A stretch of 64,000 nucleotides of DNA from Bacillus sp. CH30_1T (GCF_008364765.1 NZ_VTUY01000001.1:620482-684481), one strand, 5' to 3'. Positions 27,031-36,598 are shown, counted from the stretch's first letter. The notes: generated from the letters alone by a model not told the origin. Program-made: numbers and translations.

Positions 27031-28191
27031 TTAGTAGACTCTGGCCTCTTGATGCTGTTTTAGCGTGCCGACAAGTATGTGAAGTGCCTGATCGAGCTCG
27101 TCATAGGTGACCGTTAATGGTGGTAATAGACGGATCACATGAGTACCTGCCGGCAGCGTCAATAATCCATTTTCCCGCAGCTTATTGATGATTTCTTTTA
27201 CTTCCATATCGAATTGGATACCGATCATAAAGCCTATCCCTTTTACCTCTTTTACGCTCCGACATTCCTGTAGATGATTCTTCAGCTTCTGCATAAAGTA
27301 CTCAGATTTACTTTGTACTTCTTTCAGAAATACTTCATCAAAAATCGTTTTAAGAGTTGCTTTCACTGCTGCCATCGCTAATGGATTACCTCCGAATGTC
27401 GACCCGTGAGTTCCTGGCGAAAAGGAAGATACAAGATCTTTTTTACCCATCATCGCACCTACTGGAAAACCGCTTCCCAGTCCTTTAGCCGTCGTAACGA
27501 TATCCGGTTGCAGGAAATAATGTTGATAAGCAAATGGAACCCCCGTACGACCGCTCCCTGTTTGGACTTCATCGACAATGAGTAAAGCATCCATCTCCTT
27601 GCACAACCTTTCTACTGCCTGTAAAAATGAAAGAGTACCAGGGTTCACCCCGCCTTCCCCTTGAATCACTTCCACCATGATGGCCGCAACGTCATTTCCT
27701 TCCACGTTCGAAAGAGCCTGTTCATCGTTATAAGGAAGATAGTCAAAGGTTGGAACCAATGGACCGAATCCGCTATGAATCTTCTCCTGCCCCGTTGCAC
27801 TCATGGTCGCAAAGGTCCGGCCATGAAACGATTGGTTGAAGGTCAGAATCTTCGTTTTGCCCGTATGCTTTTTGGCTAACTTAATCGCTGCTTCATTCGC
27901 TTCAGCTCCACTATTACAGAAGAAAACAGCATCTAAGCCGCTCGCGGAAGCAAGGAGTGAAGCCGCCTCTTCCTGCAGCGTAATCGGAAACAGGTTTGAT
28001 ACATGCCAAAGTTTATCCAACTGTTTTTCAAGAGCCTCTTTCACAACATAAGGAGAGTGACCTAAATTACAAACTGCTATACCTGATATGAAATCCAAAT
28101 AAGATTGCCCGTTTTGATCTTGAACAATTGTGCCGTTTCCTGAAACCAATTCAAAATCCAACCGATTATAAGTAGGAAATAAATGACTCAT
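27031..28191 (-). CDS. argD: Acetylornithine aminotransferase
   Basis: A 386-residue class III PLP aminotransferase converting N-acetylglutamate semialdehyde to N-acetylornithine. PLP lysine is Lys236 in TTAKGLGSGFP, with DEVQTGSGRTG ahead of it. I start at ATG 28191 (MSHLFPTYNR) behind GAGGCGGT; a frame 25 codons longer is arginine-rich and unlike the family. It overlaps argB by four bases. Confidence 0.95.
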   Translation of the reverse strand: MSHLFPTYNRLDFELVSGNGTIVQDQNGQSYLDFISGIAVCNLGHSPYVVKEALEKQLDKLWHVSNLFPITLQEEAASLLASASGLDAVFFCNSGAEANEAAIKLAKKHTGKTKILTFNQSFHGRTFATMSATGQEKIHSGFGPLVPTFDYLPYNDEQALSNVEGNDVAAIMVEVIQGEGGVNPGTLSFLQAVERLCKEMDALLIVDEVQTGSGRTGVPFAYQHYFLQPDIVTTAKGLGSGFPVGAMMGKKDLVSSFSPGTHGSTFGGNPLAMAAVKATLKTIFDEVFLKEVQSKSEYFMQKLKNHLQECRSVKEVKGIGFMIGIQFDMEVKEIINKLRENGLLTLPAGTHVIRLLPPLTVTYDELDQALHILVGTLKQHQEARVY

Positions 28192-28979
28192 ACCGCCTCG
28201 ACTCCTCCTCCTTCTGTTATATGTGTACCCTGCATTTCTCCGTCTTGAATGATCGTGTCCTGACACCCGACGATCATTACTTCTTTAATGTTAAGCTGCA
28301 AAACCGATAGGGCTGCCTGCACCTTTGGAATCATTCCACCGTGGATGATTCCGGTTTCTATATAATGAAGGATCTCTTCCTTTGTTACACGTGAAACAAT
28401 TTTCCCTTCTTTTAAAATGCCGGGAACGTCTGTGACAAAGACCAGTTTCTCTACTTCCAGGGCTTCGGCTATGGCTGATGCGGCCAGGTCTGCATTCACA
28501 TTCAGCTTTTCCCCCTTGTTTGTAGTGGCAAGGGGAGCGATAACCGGCACATAGTTCAACGAAAGCAGATTGTTTAATAGGGTAAGGTTTACCTCTTCAA
28601 TCTTACCAACATAACCTAAAGACCCTTCATCCATGATGCTGGCCTTTAACAAATGGGCATCGTACCCGCTTAATCCGATTGCGTTAATCCCTGCCAGATT
28701 GAGTTGATGGGTTAACTCGCTATTCACTTTTCCCTTTAACACCTGTTCAACGACTCCAAATACCTTCTTTGTGGTTTTTCGCTGGCCGTTAATAAAGGTG
28801 GATTCAATGGCCAGTTTGTTCAGCATAGCCGTAATCTCAGGGCCACCCCCGTGAACAAGGACCACATGGTAGTACTTCTGAAGATCTTTTATACTTTCAT
28901 AGAAAAGGGATGAGAGCTTAGAAAGGACACTTCCTCCCAGTTTGATTGCAATCACTGGCTTATGTTCGATAACTTGCAT
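28188..28979 (-). CDS. argB: Acetylglutamate kinase
   Basis: A 263-residue amino-acid kinase that phosphorylates N-acetylglutamate. The N-terminal glycine motif IAIKLGGSVLSKL, LVHGGGPEITAML and the segment ADLAASAIAEALE are typical. ATG 28979 overlaps the argJ 3' end by 20 bp. ATG 28997, six codons upstream, is also possible, with a weak GGGGGTG site. Inhibition by arginine is common in this family but cannot be judged from sequence alone. Confidence 0.94.
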   Translation of the reverse strand: MQVIEHKPVIAIKLGGSVLSKLSSLFYESIKDLQKYYHVVLVHGGGPEITAMLNKLAIESTFINGQRKTTKKVFGVVEQVLKGKVNSELTHQLNLAGINAIGLSGYDAHLLKASIMDEGSLGYVGKIEEVNLTLLNNLLSLNYVPVIAPLATTNKGEKLNVNADLAASAIAEALEVEKLVFVTDVPGILKEGKIVSRVTKEEILHYIETGIIHGGMIPKVQAALSVLQLNIKEVMIVGCQDTIIQDGEMQGTHITEGGGVEAV

Positions 28980-30189
28980 TGATTTTGACGTAATCATACG
29001 TAAGATCGCACCCCCAGGCTTTTCCTTTTCCTACTCCACCTTGCAACCCGACAGATATGATCACATGTTCAGCTTGCATATACTGACTTACACGCTCTTC
29101 ATTGAATGGCTGTGGAGTACCATTCGAAAACACAAGTGTTTCTCCAATATAAATATCACATTGATGGGGCTCGATTTTCACCTCACTGTGTCCCATAGCA
29201 CCGATGATTCTTCCCCAGTTTGGATCCCTGCCAAAGAGTGCCGTTTTGACTAAATTGGAACCGACGATTTTCTTTGCCAAAATATTGGCGTCTTGATGGG
29301 AATGAGCTCCTATTACGTTCGCTTCCACGAGTTTGGTTGCTCCTTCACCATCCCGGGCAATCTGTTTGGCAAGATCTTGACATACGTGCACTAACCCCTC
29401 TTGAAAGTGATGCCAATCAGGATGACTTTCATGCAATGTGTCGTGTTCAACCATCCCGTTTGCCATCGCAATGACCATATCATTCGTAGACGTTTCTCCA
29501 TCTACAGTGATTTGATTAAAGGATTGATCGATCGCTGTTTTAAGTGCTTTTTGCAGGACAGTGGATGGAATCGATGCATCCGTTGTAATGAAGCCGAGCA
29601 TGGTTGCCATATTCGGATGAATCATGCCTGATCCCTTCGCACATCCTCCGATGGTGACCGTTTCTCCATCTATTATCACTCCATAGCATGAAGTCTTTTC
29701 GATAAGATCCGTCGTTAGGATGGCCTGTTGAAATGATTGGGCACTCTGCTCTGTCGAATCAACCTTGATTTCGTTGCAGCCCTTTTCAATCTTCTCCATA
29801 GGAAGCCACTCACCAATGACTCCTGTCGAAGCAACGGCTACATACTCTTCCGGAATTTGAAATCGTTTTGCCGTCCACTCCCTTGTTTGATAAGCATCTT
29901 TTAATCCTTGTTCACCCGTACAGGCATTTGCGATCGCACTGTTCACCACAATCGCTTGCAGAGTGTGAGATTTCAAGATGCTTTCTTGTGTGACCTTTAG
30001 GGGAGCAGCTTGAAAGTGACTTTGCGTATAAACCGCTCCGACTTGTGCAGGCTTCTCGCTGTAAATGACCCCGAAGTCTTTCTTTGCGTATCGAAGTCCG
30101 GTGTGCATCCCCCCTGCCTTGTACCCTAGAGGTGAAAGAATCGTTCCTCCAGGAATGTGTTGAATAGCCTTTTCTTTTACTAGTTTCAT
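28960..30189 (-). CDS. argJ: Bifunctional ornithine acetyltransferase/N-acetylglutamate synthase
   Basis: The 409-residue self-cleaving enzyme recycles acetyl from N-acetylornithine to glutamate and can also use acetyl-CoA. The cleavage motif MATMLGF lies at 194-200 with the nucleophilic threonine at 196, so alpha and beta chains of about 195 and 214 residues are expected. GGCAKGSGM precedes it as usual. The gene lies 14 bp behind argC. Whether it is bifunctional or monofunctional cannot be told from sequence. Confidence 0.95.
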   Translation of the reverse strand: MKLVKEKAIQHIPGGTILSPLGYKAGGMHTGLRYAKKDFGVIYSEKPAQVGAVYTQSHFQAAPLKVTQESILKSHTLQAIVVNSAIANACTGEQGLKDAYQTREWTAKRFQIPEEYVAVASTGVIGEWLPMEKIEKGCNEIKVDSTEQSAQSFQQAILTTDLIEKTSCYGVIIDGETVTIGGCAKGSGMIHPNMATMLGFITTDASIPSTVLQKALKTAIDQSFNQITVDGETSTNDMVIAMANGMVEHDTLHESHPDWHHFQEGLVHVCQDLAKQIARDGEGATKLVEANVIGAHSHQDANILAKKIVGSNLVKTALFGRDPNWGRIIGAMGHSEVKIEPHQCDIYIGETLVFSNGTPQPFNEERVSQYMQAEHVIISVGLQGGVGKGKAWGCDLTYDYVKINASYRT

Positions 30190-30203
30190 TGATTCTCCCC
30201 CTC

Positions 30204-31238
30204 TTATGGATAGATTGGATAGTGATAGAGTCCCGTCGTTTCTTCCAACCCCAGCATTACATTCATATTTTGAACCGCCTGACCGGCAGCTCCTTTTAGC
30301 AAGTTATCGATCACGGACACAATCGTGACCCGATTCGTCCGCGAATCTACTTTTATCGCGATATCGCAGAAATTCGTGCCGAACACTTCTTTTGTACTTG
30401 GGAACTGGTCAACAGGACGAATCCTGATGAAAGGATGCTTCTCGTAATAGTCCTGGTAGATGTTGTGCAACTGCGCAGTGGTGTATGTGCTTTTTAATTC
30501 CGTATACATTGTAGCCATAATCCCACGGGTCATAGGAATAAGATGAGTCGTAAAGGTAATCGGTCCCGTTTCGCTGTTCCACTTCTTCAATTGCTGTTCA
30601 ATTTCAGGGGTGTGCTGGTGTTGATGAACCTTATAGATTCGTAGATTTTCTTGAGTCTCTGAAAAGTGACTGGATTGAGTCGCTTTTCTCCCGGCTCCCG
30701 ATAATCCCGTTTTGGCATCGATAATGATGGAATGGGGATCGACAAGCTCATGGTGGAAAAGCGGAGCCAATCCTAGAAGTGTGGCTGTGGGAAAGCAGCC
30801 TGGGTTCGCAATCAGTTCCGCTTCTTGAATGGATTGTCGATTGCATTCTGTGAGACCATACACCGCTTTCTGTAAAATATCTGCAGATGCTGACTCTCCT
30901 TTGTACCACTCTTTGTATTCTTGAGGATTCTTCAAACGCAAGTCCCCTGAAAGATCGATCACTTTCGCCTTTTCACCGAGGAGCTTCTGGGATAATTCCT
31001 TCGATACACCGGAAGGAACAGCCAAAAAAACGAAATCAAGCTGCTTCATTTCCTCGATATTAATAGCATTCACTACTTCATGTGACAGGTTAAAGAGGTG
31101 TGGATATTGATTTGCATAAGGTGTCCCTTCCAACGAGGATGAATATAAAATACAATTAACTACACTTGGATGATTTGCCAACAATCGATGCAACTCCACT
31201 CCTCCATAACCAGTACTACCAACAATACCAACATTCAT
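30204..31238 (-). CDS. argC: N-acetyl-gamma-glutamyl-phosphate reductase
   Basis: A 344-residue NADPH-dependent reductase; first gene of the arginine operon. The dinucleotide motif GIVGSTGYGGVEL starts the protein and the catalytic Cys148 lies in ANPGCFPTAT. Length is typical of the family. A promoter with AhrC-like boxes lies upstream (31277-31326). Confidence 0.95.
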   Translation of the reverse strand: MNVGIVGSTGYGGVELHRLLANHPSVVNCILYSSSLEGTPYANQYPHLFNLSHEVVNAINIEEMKQLDFVFLAVPSGVSKELSQKLLGEKAKVIDLSGDLRLKNPQEYKEWYKGESASADILQKAVYGLTECNRQSIQEAELIANPGCFPTATLLGLAPLFHHELVDPHSIIIDAKTGLSGAGRKATQSSHFSETQENLRIYKVHQHQHTPEIEQQLKKWNSETGPITFTTHLIPMTRGIMATMYTELKSTYTTAQLHNIYQDYYEKHPFIRIRPVDQFPSTKEVFGTNFCDIAIKVDSRTNRVTIVSVIDNLLKGAAGQAVQNMNVMLGLEETTGLYHYPIYP

Positions 31239-31276
31239 AACTAATCACCACACAGATTAAATTTAAATTAGCTCTA

Positions 31277-31305
31277 ATTATATGTATGTATATTAATAAA
31301 ATCAA
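31277..31305 (-). promoter_or_regulatory. Promoter of argCJBD-carAB-argF
   Basis: On the minus strand TTGATT (31300-31305) and TATAAT (31277-31282) are exactly 17 bp apart, about 40 bp ahead of the argC ATG. The spacer reads like an ARG half-site (TTAATATACATACA), which would allow AhrC repression at the promoter. Confidence 0.55.
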
Positions 31306-31307
31306 TA

Positions 31308-31326
31308 GTATATTTATAAATACATT
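31308..31326. promoter_or_regulatory. Candidate ARG box (AhrC/ArgR) upstream of argC
   Basis: tatatttataaataca is a near-palindrome close to the ARG-box pattern TGNATWWWWATNCA. It lies just upstream of the -35 hexamer. It is a modest match. Confidence 0.35.
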
Positions 31327-31388
31327 CTATAAAGTTAAACTATTCACAAATTTGCATCGATAGTACTACATTGCGAATCGCCTAAAGA

Positions 31389-31433
31389 AAGGTCCGTCCC
31401 TAGGGGTATAGCAACCCCCGAGGGACGGACCTT
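31389..31433. repeat. Hairpin of two motif copies downstream of aceA
   Basis: aaggtccgtccct (31389-31401) and agggacggacctt (31421-31433) are exact complements, with a second stem formed by ggggt and accccc in the loop. It lies 28 bp past the aceA stop and may work as its terminator, though the U tract is weak. Confidence 0.8.
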
Positions 31434-31461
31434 CCTTTATGTTTTTATGCAATTGAATTTT

Positions 31462-32742
31462 TTAGAATTGAGCAGCCTCTGTCGAACCTTTAAGGGCTGT
31501 TGTAGAGGATGTTCCACCTGAGATCACCATCGATACTTCGTCAAAGTAGCCTGTTCCTACTTCGCGCTGATGTCTCGTAGCTGAATAGCCATATTTCTCG
31601 CTGGCAAATTCCGCTTCTTGAAGCTTGGAATACGCAGCCATTCCGCTCTCTTTATATCCTCTCGCAAGCTCGAACATGCTATGGTTCAGTGCGTGGAATC
31701 CTGCTAGTGTTACGAACTGGAACTTATAGCCCATTTTCCCAAGCTCCTTTTGGAACTTAGCGATCGTTTCATCGTCCAGTTTCTTCTTCCAGTTAAAGGA
31801 TGGTGAGCAGTTATACGCCAATAATTTCCCTGGATGCTCAGCATGAATTGCCTCAGCAAATTGGCGAGCTTCTTCAAGACTCGGTTCCGATGTTTCACAC
31901 CACACAAGATCTGCATAAGGGGCATAAGCCAAGCCTCTTGCAATCGCCTGATCCAGACCGGCTCTTGTACGGAAGAACCCTTCAGGAGTGCGTTCCCCTG
32001 TAATGAACTGTGCATCGTATGGATCCACATCGCTCGTGATTAAATCTGCGGCATTCGCATCTGTACGGGCTACGATTAATGTAGGTACCCCCATTACATC
32101 TGCCGCCAGACGTGCTGAAATTAAATTCTTCACGGACGTTTGAGTCGGCAGTAATACTTTACCTCCTAAATGTCCGCATTTTTTCTCAGATGAAAGTTGA
32201 TCTTCAAAGTGTACAGCTGAAGCCCCCGCTTCGATCATACCCTTCATGAGTTCGAATACATTAAGCTGTCCTCCAAAGCCAGCTTCTGCATCGGCTACAA
32301 TCGGGACAAACCAATCGATCGATTCATCACCTTCAACATAATGAACCTGGTCTGCACGCTGCAGGGCTTGATTGATTCTCTTTACCACGGATGGTACAGA
32401 GTTCGCAGGATACAAGCTTTGATCAGGATACATTTGCCCTGCAAGGTTAGCATCGGCCGCTACCTGCCATCCGCTTAAGTAGATAGCTTTCAGACCGGCT
32501 CTAACTTGTTGGACCGCCTGGTTTCCAGTCAAGGCACCAAGTGCATTGATATAGTCTTCTTCGTGAAGCAGATTCCACAATTTTTCAGATCCGTGTCGCG
32601 CAAGAGTATGCTCGATATCTATTGATCCTCTTAAACGGATGACATCTTCAGCTGAATAAGGACGGGATACCCCTTTCCATCTTTGATCCATTTCCCAATT
32701 CTCTTGTAGTGCTGTTACGCGTTCGTTATTTGCTTTTACCAT
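31462..32742 (-). CDS. aceA: Isocitrate lyase
   Basis: A 426-residue ICL that cleaves isocitrate to glyoxylate and succinate, the first step of the glyoxylate shunt. The catalytic signature is KKCGHLGGK with Cys189. Length is typical for the bacterial short form. ATG 32742 follows AAAGGGAGAG. It lies downstream of aceB with repeat copies between. Confidence 0.96.
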   Translation of the reverse strand: MVKANNERVTALQENWEMDQRWKGVSRPYSAEDVIRLRGSIDIEHTLARHGSEKLWNLLHEEDYINALGALTGNQAVQQVRAGLKAIYLSGWQVAADANLAGQMYPDQSLYPANSVPSVVKRINQALQRADQVHYVEGDESIDWFVPIVADAEAGFGGQLNVFELMKGMIEAGASAVHFEDQLSSEKKCGHLGGKVLLPTQTSVKNLISARLAADVMGVPTLIVARTDANAADLITSDVDPYDAQFITGERTPEGFFRTRAGLDQAIARGLAYAPYADLVWCETSEPSLEEARQFAEAIHAEHPGKLLAYNCSPSFNWKKKLDDETIAKFQKELGKMGYKFQFVTLAGFHALNHSMFELARGYKESGMAAYSKLQEAEFASEKYGYSATRHQREVGTGYFDEVSMVISGGTSSTTALKGSTEAAQF

Positions 32743-32943
32743 TGAAAATCTCTCCCTTTTGTTTGTTATTTGGCTTTGATTCTAAGCATTAAGCAAAGTA
32801 CTTTGGTGAAGTTATATTTATCCGGCATGCAATCGTTTATGAGGTCCGTCCCTCTACTCGATGCAGCGGTAATTCATTTAAGTAATCAGGCTTGTGTATT
32901 CAACCTTTTTTGCTTTGTTGATGCTTTTTGCAGGTCCGTCCCT
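32743..32943. other. aceB-aceA intergenic region with two direct motif copies
   Basis: gaggtccgtccctc at 32841 and aggtccgtccctct at 32932 have the same orientation, 91 bp apart. The second one touches the aceB stop codon at 32944-32946. No gene lies here. Confidence 0.75.
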
Positions 32944-34536
32944 CTAGAGGATTCTGTAGCCCGGGATGGTGAGGAAATCTGTGAATTGTTCGTTCTGGAT
33001 GAGTTGGTCGAATAGTTGGACGGCTTCTGAGAACCGGCGATTTTTGTACTGTTCTTCTCCCAATTGGCTTTTGAGTTTAGTCAGTTCTTCTTGCTTCAGT
33101 TGTTCATAGAGATCGATGGTGATGTTTCGGCCATCGTCAAGAACTCCTTTAGGATGACGGATCCATTGCCATAGCTGAGCCCGGGAAATTTCAGCCGTTG
33201 CCACGTCTTCCATTAAGTTGTGGATCGGTGCTGCTCCTTGGCCGCTCAGCCAGGAAGATATATATTGAATTCCGACGTTAATATTTAGGCGGAGACCTTC
33301 TTCTGTTATCCTCCCTTGAGGTACTTCAAGAAGCTCCTGCTCTGACACTTCAAGATCATCTAATGTTTTCTCTGCAATTTGATTATCATTTTTCATTTCC
33401 TGATTGAAAACGTCCATGGCAACACGTACAAGACCGGGATGAGCTACCCAGGTGCCATCATGACCATCCCGAGCTTCTCTTTCTTTATCTGCTCTCACCT
33501 TGTTATATGCTTCTTCGTTTTTAACAGGATCGTTTTTAACAGGGATCTGTGCCGCCATCCCTCCGATTGCAGGAGCCCCTCTTCTGTGACAGGTCTTAAT
33601 CGTGAGCAAAGAGTAAGATCTCATAAATGGTGCTGTCATCGTCACCGTTGAACGGTCTGGCAGGATCACATCTTTTTGCTCCCGAAGTTTTTTAATATAG
33701 CTGAAAATATAGTCCCATCTTCCACAGTTCAACCCTGCTGAATGCTCCTTTAGTTCATAGAGGATTTCATCCATTTCAAATGCGGCAGTGATGGTTTCAA
33801 TCAGGACCGTTGCTTTGATTGTTCCTTGAGGAATCCCGATATATTCCTGGGCAAATATAAACACATCGTTCCAGAAGCGTGCTTCCTCGTGACTTTCTAA
33901 TTTAGGTAAGTAAAAATAAGGGCCTTTGTTCATTGAGGTCAAATGAGTCGCATTATGAAAAAAGAATAATCCAAAGTCGACAAGGCTTGCTGATATTGAT
34001 TTCCCATCCAGTTCGATATGTTTCTCTTCCAGATGTAATCCTCTGGGCCGAACAATTAAAACGGCATGTTCTTTGTTTAATTCATAACGCTTCCCATTTG
34101 GATTCGTGAAGTCTATTGTTTGATGTACTGCATCTCTGAGGTTAATCTGTCCTTCTATGAGGTTCGTCCATGTAGGTGAAGTGGCATCTTCAAAACATGC
34201 CATAAAACATTTTGCACCAGAGTTCAATGCGTTGATGACCATTTTCCGATCAACCGGTCCCGTGATCTCTACCCTTCTATCCTGTAAGGCTTGAGGAATA
34301 GAACTCACTTTCCATTCACTTTGTCGAATCGACTCTGTTTCAGGTAAGAAGCGAGGAAGCTCTCCTCCATTGATCCGTTCCTGCTGTTTCTCTCTGTTGT
34401 GTAACAGCTCTTTCCGTTTTTCTCCGAATCGGCGCTCCAGTTGTTCTAAAAACTGCAATGCTTTCTGGGATAAAATTTCATCAAAGCCTGGTTGAAGTTT
34501 CCCATTTACCTTGATACCAACCATTTTTGTAGACAT
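32944..34536 (-). CDS. aceB: Malate synthase A
   Basis: A 530-residue malate synthase of the A type, condensing glyoxylate with acetyl-CoA. Typical segments are IVRPRGLHLEEKH and CGRWDYIFSYIK. A good AAGGAG site is about 12 bases before ATG 34536, rather far, but an in-frame stop rules out a longer protein. It is upstream of aceA on the same strand; a single transcript is likely. The stop overlaps a repeat copy. Confidence 0.95.
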   Translation of the reverse strand: MSTKMVGIKVNGKLQPGFDEILSQKALQFLEQLERRFGEKRKELLHNREKQQERINGGELPRFLPETESIRQSEWKVSSIPQALQDRRVEITGPVDRKMVINALNSGAKCFMACFEDATSPTWTNLIEGQINLRDAVHQTIDFTNPNGKRYELNKEHAVLIVRPRGLHLEEKHIELDGKSISASLVDFGLFFFHNATHLTSMNKGPYFYLPKLESHEEARFWNDVFIFAQEYIGIPQGTIKATVLIETITAAFEMDEILYELKEHSAGLNCGRWDYIFSYIKKLREQKDVILPDRSTVTMTAPFMRSYSLLTIKTCHRRGAPAIGGMAAQIPVKNDPVKNEEAYNKVRADKEREARDGHDGTWVAHPGLVRVAMDVFNQEMKNDNQIAEKTLDDLEVSEQELLEVPQGRITEEGLRLNINVGIQYISSWLSGQGAAPIHNLMEDVATAEISRAQLWQWIRHPKGVLDDGRNITIDLYEQLKQEELTKLKSQLGEEQYKNRRFSEAVQLFDQLIQNEQFTDFLTIPGYRIL

Positions 34537-34577
34537 TGAACACCATCACTCCTTAGCAGTATTAAACAAATCCATAT

Positions 34578-34619
34578 TGTTATAATACAGATTATTTATC
34601 ATGTTTGTATTATATAACA
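34578..34619. promoter_or_regulatory. Inverted repeat in the aceB leader, candidate operator
   Basis: tgttataataca (34578-34589) and tgtattatataaca (34606-34619) are inverted, two bases apart in length, with 16 bp between. They lie about 45-80 bp before the aceB start, in the probable promoter. The regulator is unknown. Confidence 0.35.
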
Positions 34620-34738
34620 GAGTATTTTAATTTGGAACAACTTTCTGTTAATTTTCTTTCGACAAATTCCGCAACACTCTCAAGGAGGACATGTATCACA
34701 AATTTCCCTCTAATAATAAAAGAAAGATTAAGCACAAC

Positions 34739-34792
34739 AAAAAAAGAGGTCCGTCCCTCAGCCACTTTTAAGTGACGAGGGACGGACCTCTT
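34739..34792 (-). terminator. Terminator of opuE built from two motif copies
   Basis: aagaggtccgtccctc (34744-34759) and its exact complement (34777-34792) give a 16 bp stem with an inner loop; on the minus strand it is followed by seven U residues (34739-34745 read as A). It lies 14 bp beyond the opuE stop, an excellent intrinsic terminator. Confidence 0.85.
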
Positions 34793-34805
34793 ATCGATAT
34801 TGTAA

Positions 34806-36314
34806 TTATTTTACGATGTCTTTGGCAACAGCTTCATCGAATTCAGCTTGGATTTCAGCACTTGGTTGTGGTCCAACCTTACTGAAGATTACGATTGCCA
34901 GCATAGCAAGGAAGAATCCTGGAACAATTTCATACAGTTCGAATGGAATAACTCCAGCTGCAGTCAGCTGTTTCCAAACGACGACTGTTACTGCACCAGT
35001 GATCATACCAGCTAAAGCACCGTTTCGTGTCATACCTTTCCAGTATAGAGACAATAGGATGATTGGTCCGAATGCGGCACCGAATCCACCCCAAGCGTAA
35101 CTTACCAGATCTAGAATCTTCGTACCGCCGCCATTGGCAGGGTTACCTTGAATGGCAAGCATGATCGCGATGAATGCGATTAGAAGCACTCCGATACGAC
35201 CTACCCATACAAGTTCGTTGTCAGAAGCATTCTTACGGATGATCGCTTTATAGAAATCCTCCGCTAATGCACTGGAAGAAACGAGTAATTGGGAATCAAT
35301 TGTACTCATGATAGCAGATAGAATCGCCGCTAACAGAATACCGGATACCCATGGGTTAAATAAGACATCTGTAAAGAAGATAAATACTTTCTCAGAATTA
35401 TCAACATCACCTGTGATCAACGGCATATCAGCGAAATAGGCGATACCGGCGAAACCTACCAGTACAGCACCAATCATTGATATTGTCATCCAGCTCATAC
35501 CAATCCAGCGTGCCTTTGGTACATCTTTGGTGGATTTAAGTGCCATAAAACGGGTGATGATATGTGGCTGACCGAAGTAACCAAGTCCCCAGGCAAGGAG
35601 TGAGACAACTCCCATAACCGTCATCGTGTTCATTGTGTCCAGATTCGCCGGGTCTACAGAACGAACAGCATCAACTGTAGCATTCCAACCACCCAACTCT
35701 GCGATCGCAACGATTGGTGTAATGACTAACGCAAGGAACATTAGAATACCTTGTACGAAGTCAGTCCAACTTACTGCTAAGAATCCTCCAAGGAAAGTGT
35801 AAGAAATGATTACTGCAGCACCAATCCAAAGTGATTGATTGTAAGACATTCCGAACGTTTCCTGGAATAATAGCGCTCCGCCTACAAGACCTGAAGATGT
35901 GTAGAAGGTAAAGAATACCAAGATGATCACTGCTGAAATGACACGAAGGAGACGGGAACCATCTCTAAAACGATTTTCAAAAAAGTCCGGAACCGTAATA
36001 GAATCGTTTGCTACCTCCGTGTAAGCGCGTAGTCTTGAAGCGACGAATCTCCAGTTTAAATAAGCACCAATTACTAACCCAATACTTAACCAGATCGAAC
36101 CTAAACCAATTGCATAAGCAAGGCCAGGCAGTCCCAGTAATAACCATGAACTCATATCTGAAGCACCAGCACTTAAAGCTGCTACCCCCGGTCCTAAACT
36201 ACGTCCTCCAAGAACGTAATCCGATAAATTACTTGTTAATTTGTAAGAAATAATACCGATTGCGAGCATTCCAACTAAATATACGATAAAGGTGACTAAA
36301 GTAGCTATATCCAT
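34806..36314 (-). CDS. opuE: Sodium/proline symporter OpuE/PutP
   Basis: A 502-residue member of the sodium-solute symporter family with about 13 helices and the segment SAGASDMSSWLLLGLPG. It imports proline with sodium. I use opuE because the gene lies beside camS as in B. subtilis and its leader has a sigma-B-like promoter, whereas putP lies elsewhere there. Use as osmoprotectant or nutrient cannot be separated by sequence. AAGGAG is about 16 bases from ATG, unusually far. A motif-based terminator follows. Confidence 0.88.
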   Translation of the reverse strand: MDIATLVTFIVYLVGMLAIGIISYKLTSNLSDYVLGGRSLGPGVAALSAGASDMSSWLLLGLPGLAYAIGLGSIWLSIGLVIGAYLNWRFVASRLRAYTEVANDSITVPDFFENRFRDGSRLLRVISAVIILVFFTFYTSSGLVGGALLFQETFGMSYNQSLWIGAAVIISYTFLGGFLAVSWTDFVQGILMFLALVITPIVAIAELGGWNATVDAVRSVDPANLDTMNTMTVMGVVSLLAWGLGYFGQPHIITRFMALKSTKDVPKARWIGMSWMTISMIGAVLVGFAGIAYFADMPLITGDVDNSEKVFIFFTDVLFNPWVSGILLAAILSAIMSTIDSQLLVSSSALAEDFYKAIIRKNASDNELVWVGRIGVLLIAFIAIMLAIQGNPANGGGTKILDLVSYAWGGFGAAFGPIILLSLYWKGMTRNGALAGMITGAVTVVVWKQLTAAGVIPFELYEIVPGFFLAMLAIVIFSKVGPQPSAEIQAEFDEAVAKDIVK

Positions 36315-36426
36315 TGTGTAGTTAGCATTCTCCTTCCAATAAATTTTGTATTGCTTTTCGTTAGGTGCTTAATCTAACTTTAGAACCGTGCCAAAAGACC
36401 TTTCGATTTGCAAGTCCAACAGTTCT

Positions 36427-36452
36427 TTACCCCATGCATACGGGTTGTAAAC
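36427..36452 (-). promoter_or_regulatory. Sigma-B-like promoter of opuE
   Basis: On the minus strand GTTTAC (36447-36452) and GGGTAA (36427-36432) are 14 bp apart, close to the sigma-B pattern GTTTAA-N12-14-GGGWAW. B. subtilis opuE has a sigma-B promoter for osmotic and general stress, which supports the call. Confidence 0.55.
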
Positions 36453-36582
36453 TTATTCACTCAATAATGTTTGAAAAAGTTTATTCTGCGAAGCGACGTT
36501 CCGTAACAAGTTCACAACGTTATTAATACTAACATACATTCACACTCTTAAGAGACTGAATTTTCCGAATTCTTTTACTTGA

Positions 36583-36598
36583 ATGAATAAATATTCAT
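36583..36598. promoter_or_regulatory. ARG-box-like palindrome upstream of opuE
   Basis: atgaataaatattcat is a perfect 16 bp palindrome that matches the core ARG-box pattern TGAATWWWWATTCA bound by AhrC/ArgR. It lies about 270 bp upstream of the opuE ATG. Confidence 0.4.
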
